Shown: piece by piece, positions 10,560 to 22,086 of the stretch
Layout: every line of letters begins with the position of its first letter
Numbering within the stretch: position 1 is the stretch's first letter
From: Hofstenia miamia
Taxonomy: Eukaryota; Xenacoelomorpha; Acoela
DNA: 64,000 nucleotides
Direction of reading: 5' to 3'
NCBI GenBank assembly: GCA_004352715.1
Contig: SCFE01000053.1
Location: 1,991,799-2,055,798, forward strand
Program-made: the position numbers and the translations under genes
Notes under the pieces: generated by a model
Database searches by the model: none
Told to the model about the DNA's origin: nothing
Seen by the model: only the letters and a program-made list of their open reading frames with translations

Positions 10560-11650
10560 TGGGACACGCCAGTGATGGTAGAATTTCTACAGCTCTCGCA
10601 AAAATGCTTAAAGATTGATATTTTTAAGGGAATAGATAATGAGCAAAAAGCAGAAACTTTCATCAAGTCCAAATTTAAGACTCCGCTGCACATTCTATTT
10701 TCCAAACTGGACAAAGACTGTGTTGCTGAAACATTATTTTTTCTTTCCAATGCAGTTAACAAAGACTATAGCACGGAGAATTCAAATTTAACTTCAAGCA
10801 TTAATTATATAAAACTCCGCCAACTCATGTTGCAATGTGATGATTAGCTCACAACAACTAGTCCGTTACCACAGGACAAATGCACTAACAGATTTATCTA
10901 CAAGTTTTGCTACCAATTTCATTATAATCAATAAAACTCCTGAATATAGAAAGACTGTAGTAAAAGAAATTCTCTTGCTTGGTGAACTATGATAAAACAT
11001 GTTTCAACTCCATATTTGATACAAAACCAGGAATGCAGTTTCCATTCATATTCAGGAAAAGATACCAAAGAACTTAGAAATATTGTAAAGTTTTGTCCAC
11101 TCAAAAACATAGACATAGTTTTATTAAACACTGGATTAGTGGATGCAATAAATTGCAATAAATTCAAAAGTAAAGCAATTAATGAACTTTGTTTTCATTT
11201 TACATCTCTTACAGATACCATCAATAAGAAATTGTCACCAAAAAAGATAGTGCTAATAGAAATAACCCCTGTAACAAAAACGGAAGTCATGGAAAAGAGT
11301 AAGTACATACATGTTTTACTTTAATGAGGTCATTAGGAGGATCGCTGAAAATACGGATAATTGTAATGTAATTCGAGTTTTTTTTACAAATGTATACTAG
11401 ACAACTCTAACAACATAATAAATTATAGATTATAGCTAAAGATGGAATCCACTTATCACGAAAAGGACTATCAGTTGTTATTAAAGAATTCAAGATTTTC
11501 TTTAAACATTACGAAAATATTCCTGCCAGAAAACCTATGCATGAGGGCTCTCAAAAACGTTATAATTATAACTACTCTAATGCTCCTGCAAAACTCTATA
11601 GTGTTGCAACAAATATAAGCAAAAAGAGGGTGAGAAGAAAAATGAAGATG
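10560..11650 (+). pseudogene. LINE ORF1 with SGNH-hydrolase (esterase) domain, copy B
   Basis: Frames at 10572-10847 and 10960-11324 and about 11425-11640 together give an ORF1 protein. Its C-terminal half is an SGNH/GDSL-like hydrolase fold. Block I is degraded (EILLLGEL near 10967, catalytic Ser lost), block III-like LLNTGLVDA is near 11121, and block V DGIHLS at 11441-11458 supplies the Asp and His. A basic tail, KKRVRRKMKM, follows. Esterase-type ORF1 proteins are known from CR1-group LINEs, where a role in RNA or membrane association has been proposed. Frameshifts and the missing Ser make it non-functional. ORF2 of the same copy follows 50 bases later. Confidence 0.65.
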
Positions 11651-11693
11651 ATAAAGCTGTAGCCCTTTTAAAAAAATTGCTAAAGCCCTTAAG

Positions 11694-13715
11694 ATGAAAA
11701 TGTTCAGGTACATCTTATTAATGCATCTATTAATTGCATTGTATTTCCATCTACATAAACATGCTAAAATTAGATACATGTGTATGAAATATTGTAAAAT
11801 AATAAGTCTGCTTTGCCATGTATATATGTACCTACAGTCATCTGCTTGGATAAATTTATTACTTGTCTGTGGGGACATTCACCTCAATCCTGGACGACAG
11901 CCAAGAGCTGCAACTTATGGTTAGAAATTTCAAGTATAATTTAAAATTTGCCTATATAAATGCTAGAAGCTTAGTAGCACATAGTGTACAAATTATGGAC
12001 ATGTCTTTTAAAGTAGGCCAAAATACCTTTTGGGCAATTACTGAAACCTGGATAAACTGCTTTAGAGTGGAACTCTTCAATTTTGATAAAACAAACTTTG
12101 AAATATTTTGTAAGAATCGTAATACTCGTGGGGGGGCTTATGTTAATGTCCCAAAATCTCCAGTTAGATGCCAAAATTTAGAGTTGGATCACCCAACTTT
12201 TGAAAATCTATAGATTAAAACAAACGGAGTGTCTATCAACGGCCTAATTAATGTGACATATTCGCCTAGAAAACAATGGTATAAAAAATTCATTTATTAT
12301 AAGCAGTGCGAGCTACAAAGAGCTCTTGAATACGGGAAGTAATGTACATGTATTCGGTGACTTTATCCTTAATTTTTTTTGTAGAGAATGAAAACTATGT
12401 GGTTGAAAATTTATGTGACGAAGTGGAATTAAACATTGTTAATGAAAGCATCCCAACACGGAATAATACTTTGATTGACCACTTCCTTACAAATGATACA
12501 GATGCTGCTACTTATGAAACAATTGGAATAAATTCATTCTCAGATAATCACCTATGTCTGTATGTGAATAATTATAGAATGCCTAGAAATACCTATAATA
12601 ACGTTTCTATTGTAGCTTTCTTCATTTCAGTGAAAAGAAGTTCATTTCTGAATTAAAAAATATCCCATGGGGCCAGATTTACAATATCAACTGTGCCGAA
12701 AGTACGATGCAATTTTTTCTTGCCCAAATGCGATTGTGTCAAAATAGTTTCGCGCACTTTCAAATTAAATACATCAATACAAATAGATGATTTGTTTGCA
12801 AAAATGAAAAAGTGAGAGAACTTGAACACAGGAAGAAAATGGCATAGGAATTTTTGAACGCATTCACTCCAATAATCAATGAGAAAGAATACAACCAAGT
12901 TAAACAAGAACTTGAAATATAAGTGAATGGCAATTCCAAGAAAAAGAGTGAGGAGGCCTTTTAGAAGTTATCGAGTAGTAAAAATAAATTGAAATTTTTA
13001 AATAGGTTACTAAATAAAAACAACGGATTGTCAACAACTATTGAGGCACTAAGAGTAAATAATATAGTAATCTCGAATGTAAAGGAGATTGCCAACCACC
13101 TTAACATCATATTTAAGAATTTAGGAAACTTCCCAAATCAAGATGTCAAATAAAGCTCGGAAACAAAAATAAGATCAAAATTTTCGTTTTAATATATAAA
13201 CATGTTTGAATTGGAGAAGACAATCGCACATTTGGATTGTTTGAAAAGATCCTCAGCAAACAAACTATAAGATCACCTGTATGGGTTTAGAAATGGATTT
13301 ATTAGTACATCAGGCGTATTACTCTCCATAACTGAAACCACACGTTTACAATTACATAAGAAAGTTTCAACTGCAATTGCTATTTTAGATTTAATCAAAA
13401 CATTTAGCAGCTTCAATCATACACCGCGTCACAAAAAATTGGGAAGCTATAAATTCAGCACAGACTATTGTAGTCTAATGAGCAGCTATCTATCAAACAG
13501 GAGGCAAAGAGTACGCATTGGAAATACCTTCTCAAGATATATATGTACCAATAGGGGAATTTCCAAGAGAAGTGGAATGGGGCTAATACTGTTCTCCTTG
13601 TATGTAGATGATATTTTTGAGCACATTGATTATGGCATATATCAGAATGCTGATAACATATGTCTGTTAAGCAGACATACAAGCCAATTACTGCTGTATC
13701 AAATGTTTGCAAATC
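11694..13715 (+). pseudogene. LINE ORF2 (2A-like, endonuclease, RT), copy B
   Basis: ORF2 opens near 11694 with a hydrophobic, His-rich leader (residues 1-60) ending in INLLLVCGDIHLNPG, a 2A-like motif. After a frameshift the endonuclease follows: FAYINARSLVAH near 11949, FWAITETWI near 12030, and RGGAYVNV near 12129. A GDF block lies near 12355 and SDNHLCLYV near 12541. The RT follows: YGFRNGF near 13286, AIAILDLIKTFSSFNH near 13373-13420, SYLSNRRQRVRIG near 13484, RGISKRSGMGLILFSLYVDD (damaged GxPQGSxLGP block), then NADN at 13646-13657 in place of YADD. Loss of the catalytic pair and many stops show it is dead. It is cut off at ~13715 by the next copy's ORF1. Confidence 0.75.
11871..11897 (+). 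other. 2A-like peptide motif GDIHLNPGR (copy B)
   Basis: Codons at 11871-11897 read G-D-I-H-L-N-P-G-R directly after a hydrophobic Leu-rich run. Viral and retrotransposon 2A peptides end in D-(V/I)-E-x-N-P-G, with ribosome skipping before the next Pro. Here E is H and the final P is R, so skipping is not expected from this copy; it is a decayed relative of the motif at 14917. Confidence 0.6.
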
Positions 13716-13729
13716 TGGACAACGATCTC

Positions 13730-14560
13730 GCTTCTGAAGCTCTCTTACACATTTTAAAACAGCGCTCTCTTCCTCTGAAGAAATTCCTACTCTTTGTGAT
13801 GCGTATTTTCAGTCTTCTCCAAGCAATATCTGCAATGTTGAAATTTCGACTTCTTCTCCAGTCAAATATTACTCCAGCATTCGTCATTCCCATACACCAC
13901 GTCAATGTTCATCTTTTAAGGAAACTTCTTAATCACCAAAACCAAAGTCAAAATCAAACTATGTCAAGTCTATTAGGTCAAATACCACTACACTTTTCAT
14001 TGGTAGTAGTATTCTGAAGAAAGCTTGCTCTCATAATCTTCAAATATCAGATTACTACAAATCCCTCTTATCCAGGTCACAACACAAAGAAACTCACTGA
14101 AAAAATCTCCTCATATCTCAAAACTCACATCAACTCCATCATAATCAATGCTGGTCTTATAGATGCTCTCAACTCCAATGACACTCAGTCTTTCAAATCA
14201 ATGCTAAGCAGGTTAATCACTGAAGTTTGTGGTAAATTCACGCCTCGCTACATGTACGTTCTTGAATTCACTCCAGTCTGTCACGATTCTAATCTTCAAA
14301 GAAACTTCATCATTCAAGAGTCATCCACTCTCTATCTATGAACAATTTCTCTGTGATTTCTGTTTTCAAAAGCTTTTTACTTGCTCCTCGTCATATCAAT
14401 GATAAACACCTTGCTTGGGATGGAATGCATCTTTCTCGTTGAGGTCTAGCACACGTGATTTGTGAGCTTCAATCGTTCTTCAGACTTCACCAAATCTCTA
14501 ATCCATCTCATCATATAGCCAATGTCTCCTATTCCAAAGCAGTAACCGCACATTGAGTCC
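13730..14560 (+). pseudogene. LINE ORF1 with SGNH-hydrolase domain, copy C
   Basis: A Ser/Thr-rich N-terminal part (13745-13985, for example SSSEEIPTLCDAYFQSSPS) leads into block I TTLFIGSSILKKA, with GSSIL at 14002-14016 retaining a candidate nucleophile Ser. PGHNTKKLTEKISSYLKTHI near 14070 and IIINAGLIDALNS near 14141 (block III) follow, then TPRYMYVLEFTPVCHD. Block V DGMHLS is at 14419-14436. This is the same domain as copy B but with all three catalytic positions recognisable. A frameshift near 14040 and in-frame stops near 14340 and 14441 break it. It is followed ~110 bases later by its own ORF2. Confidence 0.7.
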
Positions 14561-14673
14561 TTTTCCCTACGCCTGCATATTGTTGAAAATGAAATAGGTA
14601 TTTTTAATTTTGTATATTTTAAGCTCTTTGTTTAAAAAATGTAGCTATATATTATATACACTCACATATTACA

Positions 14674-17530
14674 ATGCTTAACATAATACACACTTCCACT
14701 AAACACTATTACATAACGACTCTAAAATTCAGTAAGTATATCATCTACCAAGGTTTGAGTTTTAGCACTAAAATTTATGCAAAAATAAACAGCAATCTTT
14801 TGAAAATTGTATATTTAAATCCTCTTTCAACATACTACACATATACAGCTAAATTTATTAAATTTCTTCTTAATTACCTCAATAAATACTTTTACTTCAT
14901 AAAATTACTGCTCGCAGGAGATATAAAGCCTAACCCGGGACCAATTCTAAAAGAATAAAAATTTGAAAATATACAACGAAAATATGATAATAACTGCAAA
15001 TTCATTTATATCAATGCTAGAAATCTCAATTCAAACAGAAATGAATTTCTAAACCTAATAAATAAGATAGGTCAAAACACAATATTTTTAGTTACTGAAA
15101 CTTGTTTGAAAGATGACACTGATGCTCATTTGCTTAATTCTGACTGACATTATTTTGATATTTTCATAAAAAGTAGAGGTGGTTACTAATTATAACAGTT
15201 CCAAAATGTTTAAAACCAATGCATAAATTGAAATATGAATTAGACAACAATGCATTTGAATCACTCTGGATAGAAATTATATCATTTAAGAAATGTCTTA
15301 AGGAACTGATTAATATCACATACAACTCAAATAATAATTATACTGACTATCTTAATTATAAGTCAAATAAAATTTCCAAAATAAATGACCCATACTATTC
15401 TATTAACGTATTTCGTGACTTTGATATAAATTATTTTTACAATCTTGAAAAAAAATTAAACGAATTTTTTGCCACATATGAATTTCACTGTTCCACATGG
15501 AATAAAAACTTAACTGACTACTTCATAACAAATTCAGACTAATGATTTAAATCCTTAATTTTCAAATTATTCAGTGACCATGCTCTTTGCATCTATATAA
15601 GTATATTAAGTAACTACTAAAACTAATAATTTTAAAATATTATATACAAGGGATTAACTAAATTACTCAGATAAAATAATGGAAAGACTTTTGGAATATC
15701 TATCATTTAGCTACATATACACATTAAAATCTGGATCTTGATTAATTATATTTCAAAAGAAATTTGCACTGCAATTAATAAAGCAGCACCAATTAAATGC
15801 CAAAATGTAAGCTTGAACAGATAAGTATTAAAAAAAACTAATTGATCTTGCTAAAACAGATCTGACAACCACTAATTGGACTAATTATGAAAACTGAAAG
15901 AAAATAAATAAGCAATTAAAAGATAAAAAATCTGCTTTAAAACAAAACAATGTTTATCAATACCTTAAATAAAAAAAGCAAAAAATGGCGATACATTCAT
16001 AAAATTGTGGGAAAAAGTAAAGGAATCTTAACTGATATTAATGAATTAAAAATTGATAACCAAATTACGACAGAGTTAGAAAGCATAATAAAAAACTTAC
16101 ACAAATAAATCAACTGGCTCTTATAATCTTCCAATCGTTATTATTGAACGCTTTTTTCATATTTTTAGTGTAGTGCTATTTGCATTTAACCAATGCATTA
16201 TTGATAACTAATTTCCTGAAATTTTCAAAAAATCGGGCATTAGCCCTCTTTTTAAAAAAGGTGACCCTCTAAACGGAAAAAATTTAGACCCATTTTGCAT
16301 TAGCCATCGTTTTAATAAACTGTTCGAGAAATTGTTAACTAATCAAGTAAACACCTATGTGAATTCTGAAATTATTCTCTCAAAAAAAATTTGGTTTTTG
16401 TAGTGGTTATAGCACTCAAGATGCAATTCTATCAATATCAGAACAAATAAAATCGAATTTAGCAATTAATAAATGTAGTTGCGTTGCCCCTCTTGATTTA
16501 AGCAAAACTTTTCACTCAATGAATTTTGACACACTTAAAGAGAAATTAACTCATTATAACTTTGATAACAAAGCTATTAACTTAATAAGGAACTTCCTTC
16601 AAAATCGACGGCAAAAAAGTTATACTTAATGGCTAAAAATCAAAATATATTATAACTGACCGTGGTGTGACTCAGGGCACAGTTTTATGTCCCATCCTCT
16701 TTGCAATCTATGCGAATGAATAACCAAAAATGTACAATCCAGTAAAATTTATCAATATGCAGATGATACCTTTTCTTATAAGTACTAATATAAACATCTT
16801 TAATGCAAAATGATATCGAAAATTTAACAAAATATTTCACAAATAATCAATTGAAAGTAAATATTTAAAAATCCCAATTCATAATATTCTCTCCTAAGCC
16901 ACTCACATTGAACTTGATATAAATCATGTAAAAATAAAGCAAAGTGAATTCATCAAATATTTAGGTGTCGAAATCGACAATGATTTAAATTTCGGAAAAT
17001 TCTTAACGTCAAAAATTAAAAAAATGGCTTCTGGGGTTAGGTGTCTTTATCATCTTAGAAATATTTCAAATGCGTATCACAAACAACTAATAAATGCTCT
17101 CTGCTTATCACACTTTCAATACTGCTCATTTCTCTTTACAAATTTTAATTCAAAACATCGCATCCTCCTGTGTAAAACTTTCAATTGGTCCGTTAAAACA
17201 CTCAATTTTGCACAAAAATATGACAAGGCATCCGATTACCGATTAAAATACAAAATATTATCCCCTTATTACCGAATTCAAATGCATATCTTATCACTAT
17301 TATTTAAATTCAAATTTAGTCAACCCGCAATTTCGTTTTTAAAAGAAATATTAAATTAAAGAACGTTCTAAAAATTTCCTATGCATAAATATACATTATA
17401 ATAGTTTTCACTACACAGCAACTAAGGTATTGAACAACTTAGATCATGAAATTCAAATGAAAAAAATGCTCATATTCCTTTTTAATAGACAATGTACTCT
17501 TGAGAAAAGAAGCTCATTTAACTGAGTGCA
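14674..17530 (+). pseudogene. LINE ORF2 (2A-like, endonuclease, RT), copy C
   Basis: ORF2 opens at 14674 with ~75 hydrophobic/Tyr-rich residues and the 2A-like GDIKPNPGP, then stops at 14958. The endonuclease resumes with FIYINARNLNSNRNEFLN near 15001 and FLVTETCLKDD near 15087; ESLWIEI is near 15259 and a degraded GDFN (RDFDIN) near 15415. RT blocks are GISPLFKKGDPLNGKN near 16239, KLFEKLLTNQVN near 16317, DLSKTFHSMNFD near 16495, and FLQNRRQKS near 16590. A damaged GVPQGTVL block is near 16670, YADD is intact at 16756-16767, and YLGVEIDNDLNFGKFLTSK is near 16961. The C-terminal SGVRCLYHLRNISNAYHKQL is in the frame 17024-17359. More than ten frameshifts or stops. Closest in-window relatives are copies D and F. 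Confidence 0.8.
14917..14943 (+). other. 2A-like peptide motif GDIKPNPGP (copy C)
   Basis: Codons at 14917-14943 read G-D-I-K-P-N-P-G-P after a hydrophobic FYFIKLLLA run. It keeps the D-I, N-P-G and the following P of the 2A consensus D-(V/I)-E-x-N-P-G-P, with K in place of E. Its position before the endonuclease is where 2A-like sequences were described in CR1-type LINEs of other invertebrates. Skipping activity with K at this position is uncertain. Confidence 0.7.
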
Positions 17531-17637
17531 ATACCCATGAGCTTACTCAATTAAATTATTTGTAGTAATGAATCGTTCTCCCATGATTACGCAAGCGAAA
17601 TATTTCCTTTTACATTCTTGAATGCCGAAGTATTTAA

Positions 17638-18290
17638 TTAACACATAGTTGAAAAACATCAAACATGTTTGATAATGTAACTGTTTGAGAAAGGTTGGAA
17701 TTGTTTAATTACTTAAACTTACGTTTGATTAAATCCGATTAAATAAAATATCGATTAAAGTTCATGGTTATGTGACGCAAAAATAACTAATCCTAAAAAC
17801 ATTTAGTATCTTTTTCATCCAATGGTCAAAGAACCATTGTATTGGGACAACAGCATTTCCCATATGGTCTTGAGAATAGCATAAGCGACTACTAAGTAGA
17901 TCAGTCGTTCAAATATAACAACTAAGTAATTTACAATATGCATCATGTAGAAATATAAAAGTAAATAATGCCAAAACTAGACAATAAGTACATTCTCAAA
18001 TACAATTAAGCAAGTTACTAGATTTTTGTGTTGAGCCGTATACCTCAGCTAAAACCACATTTAATAAGCTGTTAAAATCTAATGATTTCGTATATTGCGA
18101 GTAGTTGAATCCCATTTTATTTCAAATTAGCAATGGAAAACAATATCAATCCGTGAAATCCTTTTCAAAATGTTCACATCTGTTACACTCTTCCAATATC
18201 GAATCAAATAAAACAGAGATTCGAAAAGAATGTATTTATGGCCCTAACGTCAGCTCTATGCCTGCAAAATTTCAGTGAATAATAGACCAC
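17638..18290. repeat. LINE-flanking segment duplicated at 38338-38905
   Basis: From AACACATAGTTGA through GCCTGCAAAATTTCAGT this ~650-bp AT-rich segment matches 38338-38905 with many small differences. Shared words include CAAACATGTTTGAT/TTAACATGTTTGAT, GTTCATGGTTNTGTGACGC and TCAAAGAACCANTGTATTGG. Both copies sit directly 3' of a CR1-like LINE body (copy C here, copy F there), so LINE and flank may have been duplicated together. No coding potential was seen. Confidence 0.7.
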
Positions 18291-18299
18291 CTAAATACA

Positions 18300-19582
18300 C
18301 CATTTAAGGAAATTGTCAATTTCAATTTCCCCAATATAAGAGAAAGAAAAATATTAATAAGTTCCTAGGGAAAAACATACTTTCCTTTAGACTCATAAAT
18401 GCAAATGAACTAGAAACCATAATAAAAACTTTAGACACAAATAAATCAATGGCATCTTATAATCTTCCAATCTTTATTATTAAACGTCATTTTCATATCT
18501 TTAGTGAACATCTACTATTTGCATTTAACCAATGCATTATTCATAATGAATTCCCGGATATATTTAAATATCTGACATAAACCCTATATATAAAAAGGCA
18601 ACCCTCTAAATGCACAAAACTATAGGCCCATTTGCATTGGCCACCCCTTAAATAAACTATTTGAAAAATTATTAAATAATCAAATAAATTCATATTTGAT
18701 ATCTGAAAATATTCTTTCAAAAAAGAAATTTGATTTTCGTAATGGTTATAGCACTCAAAATGTAGTTGTTTTGCACTCCTTGGTTTGAGCCAAGCTTTTG
18801 ACTGAATAAATTTTAACATAATAAGGGACAAACTAATATATTATAACTTTGATAACAAATCTATTAAATTAATAGTGACTTTTCTTAAAAATCGACAGCA
18901 AAGGGTTACACGTAATGGTATAAAATCAAAATATATCATAATCGACCGTGGGGTTCCACAGGGCACAGTTCTCGGTCCTATTCTATTTGCAATCTATGTT
19001 AATGACATAACTCAACAGGTAAAAAACAGTAAAATTTATCAATATGCAGATGATACTTGTCTTATAAGTACTGATATAAATGCCTTTATTGCAACTAAAA
19101 ATCTCCAATATGACATTGAAAATTTAAAAAAATATTTCTCAAATAATCAATTGAAAGTAAATATTGAAAAAACGCAATTTATAATATTTTCCCATAAGAC
19201 AACCAGAAATCTCACAAAAACATAGAACTTAAATTAAATAATGTACCAATAAAGCAAAGCGAATCTATTAACTATTTAGGTGTCGAAATTGACAATGATT
19301 TAAATTTCGAACAATTCTTCATGGCTAAAATTAAAAAAATGGCTTCTGGAGTTAGGTAACTTTATCATCTCAGAAATATTTCAAATACGTATCACAAACA
19401 ATTAATAAGTGCACACTGCCTTTCACACTTTCAATATTGCTCATTCCTCTTTACAAATATTAATTCAAAACATCGCATCCTCCTGTCTAAAACTTTCAAT
19501 TGGTCCCTTAAAATACTCAATTTTGCACATAAAAATGCATCCGATTACCGATTAAAATACAAAATATTGTCTCCTTATTATC
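18300..19582 (+). pseudogene. LINE ORF2 reverse transcriptase (copy D), best-preserved core
   Basis: A 5'-truncated copy starting near 18300. Early frames read ETIIKTLDTNKSMASYNLPI near 18412 and FNQCIIHNEFPDIFK near 18526. The open frame 18875-19225 holds the RT core without a stop: FLKNRQQRV, RGVPQGTVLGPILFAIYVND at 18947-19006, YQYADDTCLISTDI with intact YADD at 19043-19054, then NNQLKVNIEKTQFIIFS. After a frameshift near 19220 the YLGVEIDNDLNFEQFF block and MASGVR continue until the gap at 19583. Upstream frames carry stops, so the whole is dead despite the intact catalytic centre. The last 53 bases before the gap are identical to 35406-35458. Confidence 0.8.
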
Positions 19583-20582
19583 NNNNNNNNNNNNNNNNNN
19601 NNNNNNNNNNNNNNNNNNNNNNNNNNNNNNNNNNNNNNNNNNNNNNNNNNNNNNNNNNNNNNNNNNNNNNNNNNNNNNNNNNNNNNNNNNNNNNNNNNNN
19701 NNNNNNNNNNNNNNNNNNNNNNNNNNNNNNNNNNNNNNNNNNNNNNNNNNNNNNNNNNNNNNNNNNNNNNNNNNNNNNNNNNNNNNNNNNNNNNNNNNNN
19801 NNNNNNNNNNNNNNNNNNNNNNNNNNNNNNNNNNNNNNNNNNNNNNNNNNNNNNNNNNNNNNNNNNNNNNNNNNNNNNNNNNNNNNNNNNNNNNNNNNNN
19901 NNNNNNNNNNNNNNNNNNNNNNNNNNNNNNNNNNNNNNNNNNNNNNNNNNNNNNNNNNNNNNNNNNNNNNNNNNNNNNNNNNNNNNNNNNNNNNNNNNNN
20001 NNNNNNNNNNNNNNNNNNNNNNNNNNNNNNNNNNNNNNNNNNNNNNNNNNNNNNNNNNNNNNNNNNNNNNNNNNNNNNNNNNNNNNNNNNNNNNNNNNNN
20101 NNNNNNNNNNNNNNNNNNNNNNNNNNNNNNNNNNNNNNNNNNNNNNNNNNNNNNNNNNNNNNNNNNNNNNNNNNNNNNNNNNNNNNNNNNNNNNNNNNNN
20201 NNNNNNNNNNNNNNNNNNNNNNNNNNNNNNNNNNNNNNNNNNNNNNNNNNNNNNNNNNNNNNNNNNNNNNNNNNNNNNNNNNNNNNNNNNNNNNNNNNNN
20301 NNNNNNNNNNNNNNNNNNNNNNNNNNNNNNNNNNNNNNNNNNNNNNNNNNNNNNNNNNNNNNNNNNNNNNNNNNNNNNNNNNNNNNNNNNNNNNNNNNNN
20401 NNNNNNNNNNNNNNNNNNNNNNNNNNNNNNNNNNNNNNNNNNNNNNNNNNNNNNNNNNNNNNNNNNNNNNNNNNNNNNNNNNNNNNNNNNNNNNNNNNNN
20501 NNNNNNNNNNNNNNNNNNNNNNNNNNNNNNNNNNNNNNNNNNNNNNNNNNNNNNNNNNNNNNNNNNNNNNNNNNNNNNNNNN
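19583..20582. other. Assembly gap, exactly 1,000 N
   Basis: Round-number placeholder between LINE copy D and one arm of a long inverted repeat; true size unknown. Confidence 0.95.
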
Positions 20583-21378
20583 CCGATAGTCCATCATGAG
20601 ATCCCGTTAAGTTAAGACAGATTACAAACACTGGATATACATGAATGGGCCAACGCTAAGCAATGAAATAACCAATGAAATCTGATCTACATTCTAAAGC
20701 CCATGCTACACGAACAACTTTTGTCGCCAATTTTTGTTGGCCAACGAAAATCGGTCGTGTAGCACCCCTTTTCCACAACTAAAATCGGGACTAATTATCT
20801 AGACTAAAGTTGTTCGTTTGGTCCAATAAAAATTGGACAATAAAAATTGTTCGTGTAGCACCCCTTTCGCCAAATTAGTCGTGAAGTACTTAAACGACAA
20901 AAGTTGTTCGTGTAGCAGGGTGCTCCGACCAAATTTTTTGTCAGAGAAATAATTATCCAACTTTCTAGTAATTATCACCTTCAAAGATAAATAAACAATT
21001 TTAAGCTATAATTTCAATCGTTTTCAGAGTTCATTTCAAACAGTAAAATTTAAAATTAGCTAGGTTTGTAGAATTAATAATTATGATTTGAACATTTTAT
21101 GTTAAAATAAACACATATCACTATGTAGGCATTTCTTTTGTATACTTGCGTATCAGCATTAAATTAAAACAATTAACTCATCAAAAAGAATCCTTTGCAG
21201 TAAACAAAAACATTTGAACTTTGCGAGTCATAAAATAGTGATTAGATTGGGAAGTCGATCACAGCGAAGCTTTGCGAACTCAAGTATTGTTTAAACAGTG
21301 CCTGGCAATTATGATGTTTGGTTTAATTTCAAAGTAAACAGCATCATTCTTATTTCATCATTCGTGCACAGTGATAAT
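20583..21378 (-). repeat. Long inverted repeat, arm A (partner 48282-49077)
   Basis: These 796 bases are the reverse complement of 48282-49077 with only a few substitutions seen by eye (for example one near 21075 and one near 20957). The arm begins exactly at the gap 19583-20582, so the repeat may extend into unsequenced bases. It contains a 214-bp palindrome-ended element at 20704-20917 and otherwise AT-rich non-coding sequence. Confidence 0.9.
20704..20917 (-). mobile_element. 214-bp MITE-like element with 23-bp TIRs (copy A)
   Basis: The ends are perfect 23-base inverted repeats beginning TGCTACACGAACAAC. Related internal words (GTTCGTGTAGCACCCCTTT, GGTCGTGTAGCACC) repeat the terminal TGCTACACGA in both orientations. 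No coding capacity. Internal repetition of the end motif resembles non-autonomous DNA transposons. I could not define a target duplication and do not assign a superfamily. Confidence 0.65.
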
Positions 21379-21584
21379 TTCTCTCCAATGAAAATATGCA
21401 TCGACTCAGGTTACAAACCATTCTGTAGGCCGCGATAGCTCAATTACAATAGTATTTTTAATGTGATTTCATTAATTAAGATAGTTTTTAGAGCGATGAA
21501 TATATGCAATCAGTATGAGGAAGCAATTACATTTTTTTGTATCCAGCGCCTTCTAGATATTTTAAAATTTTGCATCCAAAGCCT

Positions 21585-21760
21585 ATATATATATNNNNNN
21601 NNNNNNNNNNNNNNNNNNNNNNNNNNNNNNNNNNNNNNNNNNNNNNNNNNNNNNNNNNNNNNNNNNNNNNNNNNNNNNNNNNNNNNNNNNNNNNNNNNNN
21701 NNNNNNNNNNNNNNNNNNNNNNNNNNNNNNNNNNNNNNNNNNNNNTATATATATATATTT
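21585..21760. repeat. (TA)n microsatellite with internal 151-N gap
   Basis: TATATATAT on both sides of the gap 21595-21745, so the gap probably lies within a longer TA tract. Confidence 0.85.
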
Positions 21761-22053
21761 CCTACATAAATAATTATTGAATTCTCCTTTAATAAGATCT
21801 TCATGTGACCACACTGTTGACATCTCCATGCTTTAGTGAAATGCGCGCTATAATTATGCAATTTGCCGCTCGAATTTAAGGCCATTATTACGATCACTAA
21901 TTTAGGAATGTAAACAAGCACATTTCATCAGGCGCGGTTTAAAAATATTCAAGAAAATACGAATTCAGATATAGAAACAATATTGTTTCATAATAAAGGC
22001 ATTAAATATAATATAAAATAGCTTGTTCCTGCTGCATATTCCAATAATTTAAT

Positions 22054-22086
22054 CAGAGGCGCACCCAGAGGGAGGGGGAGTGGGGG
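22054..22086. repeat. Possible hAT-type terminus cut by a gap
   Basis: CAGAGGCGCACCCAGAGGGA and a G-rich run stand out in AT-rich DNA. They resemble CAG-plus-G-tract ends of non-autonomous hAT elements, like 52228. The rest is lost in the 1,000-N gap 22087-23086, and no matching end or target duplication was seen after it. Confidence 0.35.
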
